Assembly: GCF_049340185.1 (NCBI RefSeq)
Contig: NZ_JBMPPC010000011.1
Location: forward strand, 1-64,000
DNA: 64,000 nucleotides
Reading direction: 5' to 3'
Source of the DNA: Undibacterium sp049340185
GTDB lineage: Bacteria > Pseudomonadota > Gammaproteobacteria > Burkholderiales > Burkholderiaceae_D
Below, piece by piece: positions 1 to 8,281 of the stretch. A program made the translations under genes and the position numbers. The first letter of the stretch is position 1. Each line of letters begins with the position of its first letter. The notes below the pieces were generated by a model. It was not told where the DNA came from. It worked only from the letters and a program-made list of their open reading frames with translations, and searched no databases.

Positions 1-50
1 AGTTGAAACACAGATTTGGCCAAATCAACGGCCACGGTAGTAGCATTCAT
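1..50 (-). CDS. IS110-family transposase, N-terminus only (runs off the window)
   Basis: Reading leftward from the ATG at 50, the frame encodes MNATTVAVDLAKSVFQ and continues past the window edge. This is the typical opening of IS110-family DEDD transposases, and the Asp in VDLAK is the first residue of the RuvC-like catalytic set. A GAGGAG ribosome binding site sits just upstream at about 55-62 on the minus strand. Only 16 full codons are visible, so subgroup and intactness cannot be judged. The element lies about 80 bp from an attC-like site, which is notable because one IS110/IS1111 subgroup is known to target integron attC sites. Confidence 0.75.
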   Translation of the reverse strand, partial: MNATTVAVDLAKSVFQ

Positions 51-130
51 AGTGGACTCCTCGCGTTGAAATCTGATCCCCATCCCCAATGTGAACCAGT
101 GCGCTTAATATCGCGCAAAAAGGCGGGAGA

Positions 131-188
131 GTCCATTCCATCATTCAAGCGGGACGCCTAACGGCGCCCGTTAATTCAAACGTTAGCC
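131..188. repeat. attC-like integron recombination site (degenerate)
   Basis: The stretch resembles an attC (59-base element) just ahead of a cassette-sized gene. It ends in an R'-like core, GTTAGCC at 182-188. Inside are TTCAAGC at 144-150 and TTAATTCAAACG at 171-182, as in aadA-type sites. The centre folds as CGCC/GGCG around a TAAC loop, and one arm has an unpaired A (GGGACGCC against GGCGCCC). The left R'' core expected near 131-140 is not conserved: TCCATT stands where TCTAAC would be. That end may be eroded or replaced by the neighbouring insertion sequence. The call is inferred from motif layout only. Confidence 0.5.
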
Positions 189-193
189 CTTAT

Positions 194-868
194 ATGGCGG
201 AGCCGTCCTTCAAACTATCTCGCGTTTCTGGCGCGCCAGTATCTGACGCGGAGCTGATCGCTGATCTCCAGCGTGTTGCGCATGCACGGAAGTCAAACAC
301 GGTACCGCAAAAGAAGTACGGTGAAATTGGCGTTTACGACTACAGCACAGTTATCCGCCGGTTCGGTTCATGGAACGCAGCGCTCAATCTAGCTGGTCTC
401 TCCTTATCCAATGAACTGGACATATCAGACGATCGCTTGTTTGAGAATCTACTAGTGCTTTGGCAGCACAATGGGCGGCAACCTCGTCGCAGCGAGTTAT
501 CGGCACCGCCGTCTAAGTTCTCTCAAACCCCATACAACCGGCGTTTTGGTTCATGGACGGCATCGCTCGAAGCCTTCGTCAATTTTGCAAATGTGACCGG
601 CATCGAGTCTTCCAACACTCAAGATGGTAGCGAGCCCGCTCGCCGGTCAACTGGCAGAGACCCATCGCTCCGACTTCGATGGCATGTTCTTCAAAGTGAT
701 CGCTTTACTTGTCGAGCATGTGGTTCAAGCCCGGCGCTAACGCCTGGGGTTGAGCTCCATGTAGACCATATAGTTCCCTGGAGCAAAGGCGGTGAAACGG
801 TCCTCGCAAACCTGCAAACACTTTGCTCGGTATGCAATCTGGGTAAGTCCAATGTGCACCCGGGCTAG
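194..868 (+). CDS. HNH endonuclease with homing-endonuclease-associated repeats
   Basis: The 224-residue protein has two parts. Residues about 20-70 and 80-130 are two related modules, each ending in an RRFGSW segment (RRFGSWNAAL and RRFGSWTASL). This is the pattern of the homing-endonuclease-associated repeat, probably a DNA-binding helix unit. Residues about 158-222 form an HNH nuclease: a CRAC zinc knuckle, the HVDHIVPWSKGG catalytic core and a C-terminal CSVCNLGKSN that closes the Cys4 zinc site and supplies the final Asn/His region. The ATG at 194 lies directly after the attC-like site with no clear ribosome binding site, which is common for integron cassettes. Substrate and host benefit are unknown. 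It could act in mobility, defence or phage interference. Confidence 0.8.
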   Translation: MAEPSFKLSRVSGAPVSDAELIADLQRVAHARKSNTVPQKKYGEIGVYDYSTVIRRFGSWNAALNLAGLSLSNELDISDDRLFENLLVLWQHNGRQPRRSELSAPPSKFSQTPYNRRFGSWTASLEAFVNFANVTGIESSNTQDGSEPARRSTGRDPSLRLRWHVLQSDRFTCRACGSSPALTPGVELHVDHIVPWSKGGETVLANLQTLCSVCNLGKSNVHPG

Positions 869-888
869 ATGGTTGCTCGGTACGGACA

Positions 889-925
889 CGCAACCGAAGG
901 CTGCCGCGTCGCGGCACAAGTTGCG
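889..925. other. Hairpin after the HNH gene, possible second cassette boundary
   Basis: CGCAAC at 889-894 pairs with GTTGCG at 920-925. Inside them TGCCGCG at 902-908 pairs perfectly with CGCGGCA at 910-916. A GTTATGA follows at 944-950. The nested, asymmetric stem recalls attC secondary structure and lies where the HNH cassette would end, but no convincing R''/R' core pair is visible. It could equally be a terminator without a T tract. Confidence 0.35.
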
Positions 926-963
926 AGCCGGGCAGCGCCGACGTTATGACTACTAGGAGCCAC

Positions 964-1512
964 ATGAGTAACACTGATGAAAAAATAATAGAACTTAGTA
1001 AGACCAAAATGCTTCTGCTAATTGCAGGTGCGTGCGCGTTTGTGGTCGGTGGTTTGTGGATGGTCCAATTGGATTCAGCCGAAATTGAATCTCAGCGGCG
1101 CTTCAATAGTCCCATACTTGTTCATGTAATTGGAGTGATATCGATTACGTTCTTTGGTCTTTGTGGATTGTTCGGAGTCAAAAAGATCTTCGACAAAAAG
1201 CCTGGGCTTATTTTGAGTTCTGCTGGAATATTCGATAATTCAAGCGGTGTTTCAGCGGGACTCATTCCATGGTCAGAGATCGTAGGATTTGACATATTTG
1301 AGGTGCAAAAGCAAAAAACGCTTATCGTCAAAATAACTAACCCAGAGCGGTATATTGAGGTAGGTGGCCCCTTGCAACGGACGCTCAACAGGATGAACTT
1401 CAAATTGTGCGGTAGCCCCATCGCAATTACATCGAATTCATTAACAATCGGCTTCGACGAGCTGGTCGATGTCTGTCATATGTATTTTAAAAAATATGGA
1501 AAAAATGCATAA
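964..1512 (+). CDS. Two-helix membrane protein, STM3941-like
   Basis: The 182-residue product has two hydrophobic segments, at about residues 15-35 (KMLLLIAGACAFVVGGLWMV) and 55-75 (PILVHVIGVISITFFGLCGL). A soluble C-terminal region follows with LIPWSEI and VGFDIFEVQ, resembling a PH-like fold. The general layout matches the small 'STM3941 family' recalled from memory, whose function is unknown. The start at 964 is preferred over the in-frame ATG at 946 because AGGAG at 955-959 is well placed for it. The gene follows the HNH gene in the same direction, and base composition is more AT-rich than the core genes. Both suggest it is part of the same acquired segment. Confidence 0.6.
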   Translation: MSNTDEKIIELSKTKMLLLIAGACAFVVGGLWMVQLDSAEIESQRRFNSPILVHVIGVISITFFGLCGLFGVKKIFDKKPGLILSSAGIFDNSSGVSAGLIPWSEIVGFDIFEVQKQKTLIVKITNPERYIEVGGPLQRTLNRMNFKLCGSPIAITSNSLTIGFDELVDVCHMYFKKYGKNA

Positions 1513-2139
1513 CTTGACTCTAGACAGAGAGTCGCAAATCAGATTTTATTTTCATTCGTGACGGCGACTCCGTCAGCGCTGCGTCAAAGCCGCACATTTT
1601 CGAGCGGCAACCGCTTCCTTTCAGTCACAACAAGACATAGGTTCGACGATCGCTACTGAGCAGAATGTGCCGAAACCAGAAAAATCAGCTCAAACTTCCG
1701 TCACAATCAATGGTTATTAAATCTAGCTTTACAAGAGTTCACCCGACGGTGACAAGCAAAGAATTGCAATCCACGCCCCAAAATGAAAAGCCGCGCTGTA
1801 GTCCAGTGAAACTGAATAAGTAATGCCATCCTTGCGCAAGCTTGAAAGATTTTGCGATTTACATTACATATGAAATAAAGAGCGTGGACAATGCGGTAAT
1901 GGCAGCCACAAACCACCGTTTCCGTTCACGCTTTGATTCATCATTCGTTGAAGTCAGACATGGCACGCAGGCAATGAGTAGCGAATACAAACACAATCTT
2001 ATGCCTTAGACTTCTCGTCGCGTTCGCCGAGAAAAAAAACTCGATTCAATAAGACAGTCGTTCTCAGTTCAAACCAGAATCAATACCGATTATTTACAGA
2101 CAACGACCGTTGCATTCCTCAAAACCGCGCCTTGACAAT
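1513..2139. other. Non-coding stretch between cassette-like genes and ilvD
   Basis: No open frame here has a credible start or recognisable family. A short inverted repeat GACGG/CCGTC occurs near 1560-1575. The boundary between acquired DNA and the ilvD core region presumably lies in this stretch but cannot be placed by eye. Confidence 0.4.
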
Positions 2140-4002
2140 CTATTTCTTCAATTGCGACAAATCACGCACAGCGCCGCGATCTGCTGAGGTCGTGAGTGCT
2201 GCATAAGCCTGCAATGCTTGCGATACATAACGATCACGATTGACTGGCAACCATGCTGCATCACCTTTGGCTTCCATCGCGGCGCGACGCGCGGCCAGTG
2301 CAGCATCGCTGATACGCAGATTGATGCGACGCTCAGGAATATCGATATCAATCATATCGCCCTCTTCTACCAGACCAATCGCACCACCTTCTGCTGCTTC
2401 TGGCGAGGCGTGGCCGATTACCAAACCTGAGGAGCCGCCGGAAAAACGTCCGTCAGTAAACAAGGCGCAGACCTTGCCGAGACCTTTTGATTTGATGTAT
2501 GACGTGGGGTACAGCATCTCTTGCATCCCTGGGCCGCCTTTTGGACCCTCGTAACGGATGATGACAACATCGCCCTCATGTACCGTATCGCCCATGATGG
2601 CGTCCACCGCCGCATCCTGGCTTTCAAACACGCGCGCTTTTCCGCTGAATTTGAGGATACTTTCATCCACACCGGCGGTCTTTACGATACAACCTTTTTC
2701 TGCCAAATTTCCGTATAAAACAGCGAGGCCGCCGTCTTTTGAATAGGCGTGGGCTTTATCGCGAATACAGCCTGTGCTGCGGTCGGTATCCAATGACGCG
2801 AAGCGTTCAGATTGCGAGAAAGCTGTTTGTGTCGGCACGCCACCTGGAGCCGCGCGGAACAACTGGTGCACCGCCGGATCTTGTGTACAGATGATGTCAT
2901 TATTGGCAATCGCATCACCCATGGTTTTGCTGTGGATGGTCGGCAAGCTAGTGTCCAGCAAACCGCCACGCGCCAGTTCACCGAGAATACTGATAATGCC
3001 ACCGGCACGATGCACATCTTCGATATGGTACTTATCCGTCATCGGTGCAACTTTGCACAGGCACGGGACTTTGCGTGAGATACGGTCGATGTCTGCCATG
3101 CTAAATTCAACCCCGGCCTCATGTGCAGCCGCCAGCAAATGCAATACGGTGTTAGTCGAACCACCCATCGAAACATCGAGTGCCATCGCGTTTTCAAACG
3201 CGGCTTTGGTCGCGATATTGCGTGGCAGGACAGAGGCGTCATCTTGTTCGTAATAGCGTTTGGCGATATCGACAATCAGGCGACCTGCGCGCAAGAATAA
3301 TTCTTTACGATCAGAATGGGTTGCCAGGATCGTGCCGTTACCCGGCAAAGCCAAGCCTAATGCTTCCGTCAGACAGTTCATCGAATTGGCGGTGAACATG
3401 CCGGAGCAAGAACCGCAGGTCGGGCAAGCAGAACGCTCAATCTCGGCCACATCGGCATCACTCACGCTACTGTCGCCCGCTTTGATCATGGCATCGACCA
3501 GATCAAGCTTGATGATTTTTTGCGAACCGTTGACGACTTTTAAAACTTTGCCTGCTTCCATCGGACCGCCGGAGACAAACACGACCGGGATATTGACCCG
3601 CATCGCTGCCATCAACATCCCCGGTGTGATTTTGTCGCAGTTCGAAATACAGACCATCGCGTCGGCGCAATGTGCGTTCACCATGTACTCGACAGAATCC
3701 GCGATCAGATCACGCGATGGCAGCGAATACAGCATCCCGCCGTGGCCCATTGCAATACCGTCGTCCACTGCAATCGTATTGAACTCTTTCGCCACACCAC
3801 CCGCTGCCTCGATCTCACGCGCGACCAGTTGGCCCAGGTCTTTTAAATGCACATGACCCGGCACAAACTGGGTAAAAGAATTCACCACGGCGATAATGGG
3901 CTTGTCAAAGTCACCGTCCTTCATGCCAGTAGCGCGCCACAGTGCGCGGGCGCCAGCCATGTTGCGGCCATGAGTGGTAGTACGTGAACGATATTGCGGC
4001 AT
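2140..4002 (-). CDS. ilvD: Dihydroxy-acid dehydratase
   Basis: IlvD dehydrates 2,3-dihydroxy-isovalerate and its methylvalerate homologue to the 2-oxo acids, the third common step of valine and isoleucine synthesis, in the cytoplasm with an iron-sulfur cluster. The 620-residue product begins MPQYRSRTTTHGRNMAGARA like E. coli IlvD. It keeps the cluster cysteines in CISNCDKITPGM and CPTCGSCSGMFTANSMNC, plus GPKGGPGMQEMLYPTS and DGRFSGG near the end. The start at 4002 is chosen over the longer frame to 4059 because AGGAGA lies just upstream and homologues start there. It stands alone, divergent from the DCC gene. Confidence 0.97.
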   Translation of the reverse strand: MPQYRSRTTTHGRNMAGARALWRATGMKDGDFDKPIIAVVNSFTQFVPGHVHLKDLGQLVAREIEAAGGVAKEFNTIAVDDGIAMGHGGMLYSLPSRDLIADSVEYMVNAHCADAMVCISNCDKITPGMLMAAMRVNIPVVFVSGGPMEAGKVLKVVNGSQKIIKLDLVDAMIKAGDSSVSDADVAEIERSACPTCGSCSGMFTANSMNCLTEALGLALPGNGTILATHSDRKELFLRAGRLIVDIAKRYYEQDDASVLPRNIATKAAFENAMALDVSMGGSTNTVLHLLAAAHEAGVEFSMADIDRISRKVPCLCKVAPMTDKYHIEDVHRAGGIISILGELARGGLLDTSLPTIHSKTMGDAIANNDIICTQDPAVHQLFRAAPGGVPTQTAFSQSERFASLDTDRSTGCIRDKAHAYSKDGGLAVLYGNLAEKGCIVKTAGVDESILKFSGKARVFESQDAAVDAIMGDTVHEGDVVIIRYEGPKGGPGMQEMLYPTSYIKSKGLGKVCALFTDGRFSGGSSGLVIGHASPEAAEGGAIGLVEEGDMIDIDIPERRINLRISDAALAARRAAMEAKGDAAWLPVNRDRYVSQALQAYAALTTSADRGAVRDLSQLKK

Positions 4003-4272
4003 GAAGTCTCTCCTAATTAGATAGGTACCTAGAATGCTCTCAGATGATTTTGTTGTCAAATAGGGGATTTAGACGATATTAGGTCGAATCTGATATAAAT
4101 CTGATTGAAAAATCTACTTTCAAAGTGCAAGGTCCACAATAACGGATCCAGCAATGCTGTCCAAAATAGTGTCCGATTAACACTCATTTTACGAACTAAA
4201 CCCAGAAATAACCTCAATATCCGTCTTGCGCTATGCTGTTCTCTTCAATAGAAACAGCAACAGGAATTCAAC

Positions 4273-4689
4273 GTGCAAACACTGACTATTTTTTATGATG
4301 GCGCATGCCCTTTATGCCTCGCGGAGATTGTGCTGCTGCGCTCTAAAAATCAGCGCGATTTACTGCGGTTTGTCGATATCGCTGATCAAAGCTACCAATC
4401 TGATCGCTACCAGATTAGTTGCGAGCAGGCGATGGCGCAAATACATGGGCGACTAGAAGGTGATAGTAAGGACACGGCGACACTCATCGGCGTAGACGTA
4501 TTTGCGGCGGCCTATCAACGTACGGACTTAAAACTACTGGCGTGGATTTACACGCGCCCTTGGTTGCGCCCTATACTCATTGTTTCTTATCGTTTTTTTG
4601 CAAAATATCGTCATACCATCTCTCGTTTATTCGGACCGGCAATGTTATCGTGGGCAAAGAAACGCACTCAAACGAAAGCAATTGACTGA
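4273..4689 (+). CDS. DCC-family thiol-disulfide oxidoreductase-like protein (DUF393)
   Basis: The 138-residue protein opens with FYDGACPLCLAEI, the DxxCxxC signature of the DCC (DUF393) family, whose thioredoxin-like fold is thought to handle redox chemistry. A hydrophobic C-terminal stretch (LKLLAWIYTRPWLRPILIVSYRF in part) and a basic tail follow. The start is GTG at 4273 after AGGA at 4262-4265. The stop overlaps closely with the next gene, whose ATG is at 4691, so the two are probably cotranscribed. The physiological substrate is not known. Confidence 0.85.
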   Translation: MQTLTIFYDGACPLCLAEIVLLRSKNQRDLLRFVDIADQSYQSDRYQISCEQAMAQIHGRLEGDSKDTATLIGVDVFAAAYQRTDLKLLAWIYTRPWLRPILIVSYRFFAKYRHTISRLFGPAMLSWAKKRTQTKAID

Positions 4690-4690
4690 A

Positions 4691-5107
4691 ATGGCAAACC
4701 CCACTTCCACTACAACACTCGCTCTAAACGTCTTTGGGCAACCGCTCGTCCCCTGCTCATTTGATCCGCTGACAGGATTTTTCCGTGATGGGTGCTGTAA
4801 AACGAATGAGCAGGATGTCGGCACGCATATTGTCTGCGCGGTCATGAGCGCTGGTTTTTTAATGTATAGCAAAAGTCGCGGTAATGATTTAATGACGCCG
4901 CGCCTGGAATGGAACTTCCCCGGCCTGCAACCCGGTGATCAATGGTGCCTGTGCGCGAATCGCTGGCTAGAGGCAATGGATGACGGTGTCGCACCGCTGG
5001 TCGTGCTGGAGAGTACCAATATGAAAGTGCTGCAATTGGTTGATCTGGAAATTCTGGAGCAGTTTGACAGCCGAACAGGGCAAGACGAACTGTCGCCCAA
5101 TACCTGA
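4691..5107 (+). CDS. DUF2237 family protein
   Basis: The 138-residue product shows the strong DUF2237 pattern: LNVFGQPLVPCSFDPLTGFF, then RDGCC, DVGTHIVCAVMSAGFL, FSKSRGNDL-like YSKSRGNDLMTPR and GDQWCLCANRWLEA. The four cysteines in these blocks are characteristic and may bind metal. The function is unknown. The ATG at 4691 lies one base after the upstream stop, so it is read as the second gene of a DCC-DUF2237 pair. An in-frame extension back to 4580 overlaps the DCC gene and lacks family similarity. Confidence 0.88.
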   Translation: MANPTSTTTLALNVFGQPLVPCSFDPLTGFFRDGCCKTNEQDVGTHIVCAVMSAGFLMYSKSRGNDLMTPRLEWNFPGLQPGDQWCLCANRWLEAMDDGVAPLVVLESTNMKVLQLVDLEILEQFDSRTGQDELSPNT

Positions 5108-5178
5108 CGCGATATATGCATTCGCCCTTGCGCCTGCCCGCGCATCACTGGTTGCGGGTCTGCACCTTACACAACAAA

Positions 5179-5214
5179 CTGACCGATCATCTGACCGATC
5201 ACCTGACCGACATC
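5179..5214. repeat. 12-bp tandem repeat, three copies
   Basis: Three adjacent 12-bp units, CTGACCGATCAT, CTGACCGATCAC and CTGACCGACATC, fill the gap between the DUF2237 and 5'-nucleotidase genes and end ten bases before the next ATG. Decay rises along the array. It may be slippage-prone spacing DNA. Confidence 0.9.
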
Positions 5215-5224
5215 ACGGACCTTT

Positions 5225-6127
5225 ATGGCTTTTTCGCTTGATAATTTATTAGTCGTTGGCATCTCCTCCCGCGCCCTGTTTGATCTGGAAGTCGAAGAAG
5301 CTATTTTTCAGCATCAGGGGTTGGCCGCCTACCGGCAGCATCAGTTGGTCAATGAAAACACCATTCTCAAACCCGGTGCCGGTTTTGCCCTGGTCAAGGC
5401 CTTGTTGCATCTGAATACACTCACACCGGAGCACCGTCTGGTGGAGGTCGTGATCATGTCGCGCAATTCGTCTGAAACCTCTTTACGCATTTTTAACTCG
5501 ATTAAACACTACGGACTGGATATTTCACGCGCCGCACTGGTTGGTGGCGCATCTTTATCACCTTACTTGCAAGCGTTCAATCTGAGTCTGTTTTTGTCGC
5601 TGCATGAGGATGATGTGCAGGCCGCCATCAACTCGGGTGTGGCAGCCGCTTTGCTCTACGGTATTCCTGATAATCCGCAGCAAGAACTGGATCAAATCCG
5701 TATTGCCTTTGACGGTGATGCCGTTATTTTTTCCGATGAATCTGAGCGGATTTATCAGGAACAAGGTATCGAAGCGTTTGAGCGACATGAGCGCGACAAT
5801 GCGAACAAAGCTTTACCGGAAGGTCCCTTCGCCCGCCTGCTAGTGGCGCTATCTTTCCTGCAAAATAATTTTAAAAGTGCCGATGGCAGAGCATTCCCCT
5901 TACGCACTGCGCTCGTCACGGCACGTTCATCGCCAGCCCACGAACGTGTGATCCGCACATTACGCGCCTGGAACATCGCGATTGATGAAACCTTCTTCAT
6001 GGGCGGGGTACACAAGTCCGCCGTATTAGGCGCATTTAAACCGCATATGTTCTTTGATGACCAGCACGGTCATTGTGAACGCGCATCAAGCGTCGTCGCT
6101 ACGGGACGGGTGCCGATCAAGCAGTAA
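5225..6127 (+). CDS. Cytosolic 5'-nucleotidase (NT5C1-like family)
   Basis: The 300-residue protein matches the bacterial relatives of cytosolic 5'-nucleotidase 1 (PF06189), predicted to dephosphorylate nucleoside monophosphates. Visible blocks include LLVVGISSRALFDLE, VVIMSRNSSETSLRIFNSI, RIAFDGDAVIFSDESE (a haloacid-dehalogenase-like Asp motif) and the C-terminal FFMGGVHKSAVLGAFKPHMFFDDQ. The start at 5225 (TTTATGGCT) follows the tandem repeat. It is in the same direction as the two genes upstream and may share their transcript. Its length is as expected for the family. Confidence 0.88.
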   Translation: MAFSLDNLLVVGISSRALFDLEVEEAIFQHQGLAAYRQHQLVNENTILKPGAGFALVKALLHLNTLTPEHRLVEVVIMSRNSSETSLRIFNSIKHYGLDISRAALVGGASLSPYLQAFNLSLFLSLHEDDVQAAINSGVAAALLYGIPDNPQQELDQIRIAFDGDAVIFSDESERIYQEQGIEAFERHERDNANKALPEGPFARLLVALSFLQNNFKSADGRAFPLRTALVTARSSPAHERVIRTLRAWNIAIDETFFMGGVHKSAVLGAFKPHMFFDDQHGHCERASSVVATGRVPIKQ

Positions 6128-6497
6128 CGGGGGCAATTTATCTTGAGACAATAACCGATACTCCCCCAAAAGCATGTCAAAAATAGGACCTTACCGCTTT
6201 TGCACCATAGGTATTGAAAAAATACTACCCGGAGTAACTAAAATACCAAAATGAACGACACCTTCAATACTAAATAAGCTAAGTGGCGAAGGGATACATA
6301 GACCAACGAACAAACCAAATAAAATCTACCGTATTCATCCGACGCAAAGTATCATCTCCAATAACCGAAGCGATAGAAATTTAGCCCTTTCCTTTTACCA
6401 ATTTCCTGCAGCGCAAACATCTTTTCATCGTCATTACCTTGTAGTGCTTTATCGTCATACTCGTCATTCAATTAGCCATTATTAATGAAAGAGAAAA
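6128..6497. other. Non-coding region upstream of the chemotaxis receptor
   Basis: No gene is supported here. A small inverted repeat GGTATT/AATACTACC lies at about 6211-6230. I looked for a flagellar sigma-28 type promoter before the receptor gene and did not find a convincing one. Confidence 0.4.
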
Positions 6498-8084
6498 ATG
6501 AATCTTTTCGCCAACATGAAGATTGGTAAGCGACTTAGCTTAGGCTTTGCCTTCATTTTGATGTCAATGATCGTACTCTTGGGTCTTAGCTTATTGCAGC
6601 TCGCCAAAGTCGCAGATACTACAGAAACAATTTTAAAAACACCCCTCACAAAAGAACGACTTGTTTCTGATTGGTATCGAGTAATTCAATCCGGCGTCAG
6701 GCGCACGACCGCAATTGCCAAAAGCTCAGACTCCAGTCTAAGCGCCTATTTCGCCAACGACTCAGTCGCGTCGAGTAAGCAATCATCAGAGTTACAAAAA
6801 ACAATTGAAGGATTGCTGACCAGCGATGAGGAGCGCAAGGTCTTTGATCAACTAACTTCAACTAGAAAAAACTATATTGCCGCGAGAGATGCAATCGCCA
6901 AAGCGAAGGCAGATAACAATGCTGACGAAGCTAACAAAATTTTTGAAACGACCTACTCGGTATCGGCAGCTAGCTACCTAGATCTTTTGCAGAAATTGCT
7001 GGATTTGCAGCGAGCTAGCATCAATAAAATGGCTGAAAGAATCCAAGAAATTGAAACTCAAAGTCGTCTTATATTATTCGTTTTTGGTGGCGCACTATTT
7101 CTGTTAGGCTGGTTCATTGCATGGCGTCTTGCAGCCGGTATCACACGCCCCTTGAATCAGGCAGTTGCTTTTGCAGAAACCATCGCATCAGGTGATCTGA
7201 CTGCACACATAGAATCCACGTCTGACGATGAGACCGGACTTTTATTAAAATCGCTGCAAGCGATGAACGACAATTTACTTAGAATCGTGAATCAAGTGAG
7301 AACGGGCACCGACACCATTGCCAACGCCTCAGGTGAAATTGCCAGTGGCAATCTGGATCTATCCAACCGCACAGAGCGTCAAGCAGGTTCTCTCGAAGAG
7401 ACCGCGTCAACCATAGAAGAACTCACGGCAACAGTCAGACACAATGCCGAGAGCGCCCGTCAGGCAAATCAGCTAGCCGTATCTGCGTCCGAGATCGCCA
7501 TGCAAGGTGGAATCGTTGTCGATCAGGTCGTGGAGCGTATGGGGTCAATTAATGAGTCGTCCAAAAAAATTGTCGACATTATCAGCGTCATCGACAGCAT
7601 CGCCTTCCAGACCAATATTTTGGCGCTTAACGCAGCGGTAGAAGCGGCACGTGCCGGTGAACAAGGTCGCGGTTTTGCCGTAGTCGCATCGGAGGTACGC
7701 AATCTGGCACAAAGAAGTGCAAGCGCTGCCAAGGAAATTAAAACTCTGATCGATGATTCGGTCGACCAGGTGGATAACGGCAGCAAGCTCGTTGAGAAAG
7801 CCGGTGTCACCATGGTGGAAATTGTCGCCAGTGTCAAACGTGTGGTCACGATTGTTGGCGAAATTACTTTAGCAGGGCAAGAACAAAGTTCAGGCATCCA
7901 ACAAGTCAATGATGCCATCGTGCAGATGGATGAAGCGACGCAGCAAAACGCTGCTTTGGTCGAACAGGCAGCAGCGGCAGCGCAGTCCATGCAGGATCAG
8001 GCTGCAAGCCTGGCCGAGGTGGTAAGGCAGTTCAAGCTCAGTAACTCGCTACAAGTAAGGCGCGCGCCACAGGCAATGCGTTGA
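6498..8084 (+). CDS. Methyl-accepting chemotaxis protein
   Basis: This 528-residue transmembrane receptor signals to CheA/CheW. TM1 spans about residues 11-33 and TM2 about 190-211, enclosing a periplasmic four-helix-bundle sensor of about 155 residues. A HAMP domain (about 212-264) and a cytoplasmic methyl-accepting coiled coil follow. The signalling tip, containing IAFQTNILALNAAVEAARAGE and GFAVVASEVRNLAQRS, is at about 365-408. The Tar-type C-terminal NWETF tether for CheR/CheB is absent; the protein ends RAPQAMR. The ligand is unknown. No che genes are adjacent, so it is an orphan receptor gene. Confidence 0.95.
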   Translation: MNLFANMKIGKRLSLGFAFILMSMIVLLGLSLLQLAKVADTTETILKTPLTKERLVSDWYRVIQSGVRRTTAIAKSSDSSLSAYFANDSVASSKQSSELQKTIEGLLTSDEERKVFDQLTSTRKNYIAARDAIAKAKADNNADEANKIFETTYSVSAASYLDLLQKLLDLQRASINKMAERIQEIETQSRLILFVFGGALFLLGWFIAWRLAAGITRPLNQAVAFAETIASGDLTAHIESTSDDETGLLLKSLQAMNDNLLRIVNQVRTGTDTIANASGEIASGNLDLSNRTERQAGSLEETASTIEELTATVRHNAESARQANQLAVSASEIAMQGGIVVDQVVERMGSINESSKKIVDIISVIDSIAFQTNILALNAAVEAARAGEQGRGFAVVASEVRNLAQRSASAAKEIKTLIDDSVDQVDNGSKLVEKAGVTMVEIVASVKRVVTIVGEITLAGQEQSSGIQQVNDAIVQMDEATQQNAALVEQAAAAAQSMQDQAASLAEVVRQFKLSNSLQVRRAPQAMR

Positions 8085-8165
8085 TCTGATATTCAATCAT
8101 CCAGAATCATAAAAAAGCGTAAAGAATCAACAAAGTCGGTAGAAGCATTACCGCCCGGACGCAAT

Positions 8166-8204
8166 AAAAAAGCCGGAAATCAATTAAAAGATTCCCGGCT
8201 TTTT
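8166..8204. terminator. Bidirectional intrinsic terminator
   Basis: AAAAAGCCGG and CCGGCTTTTT form a stem with a short AT-rich loop between the convergent receptor and maeB genes. A and T tracts on both sides allow termination on either strand. Confidence 0.85.
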
Positions 8205-8281
8205 CATGTCTCAATGCAGAGAGCTGCGATTTACTTCAGCAGGCTCACTCAGACGTAGGCAAGCAATATTTCTAATCCGTC

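Noticed and set aside
1707..1916. 69-codon minus-strand frame in the gap before ilvD
   Set aside because: No family resemblance and no clear ribosome binding site; composition like the non-coding surroundings.
7523..7990. Long antisense frame inside the chemotaxis receptor gene
   Set aside because: Shadow of the repetitive coiled-coil coding sequence, with no start signals.
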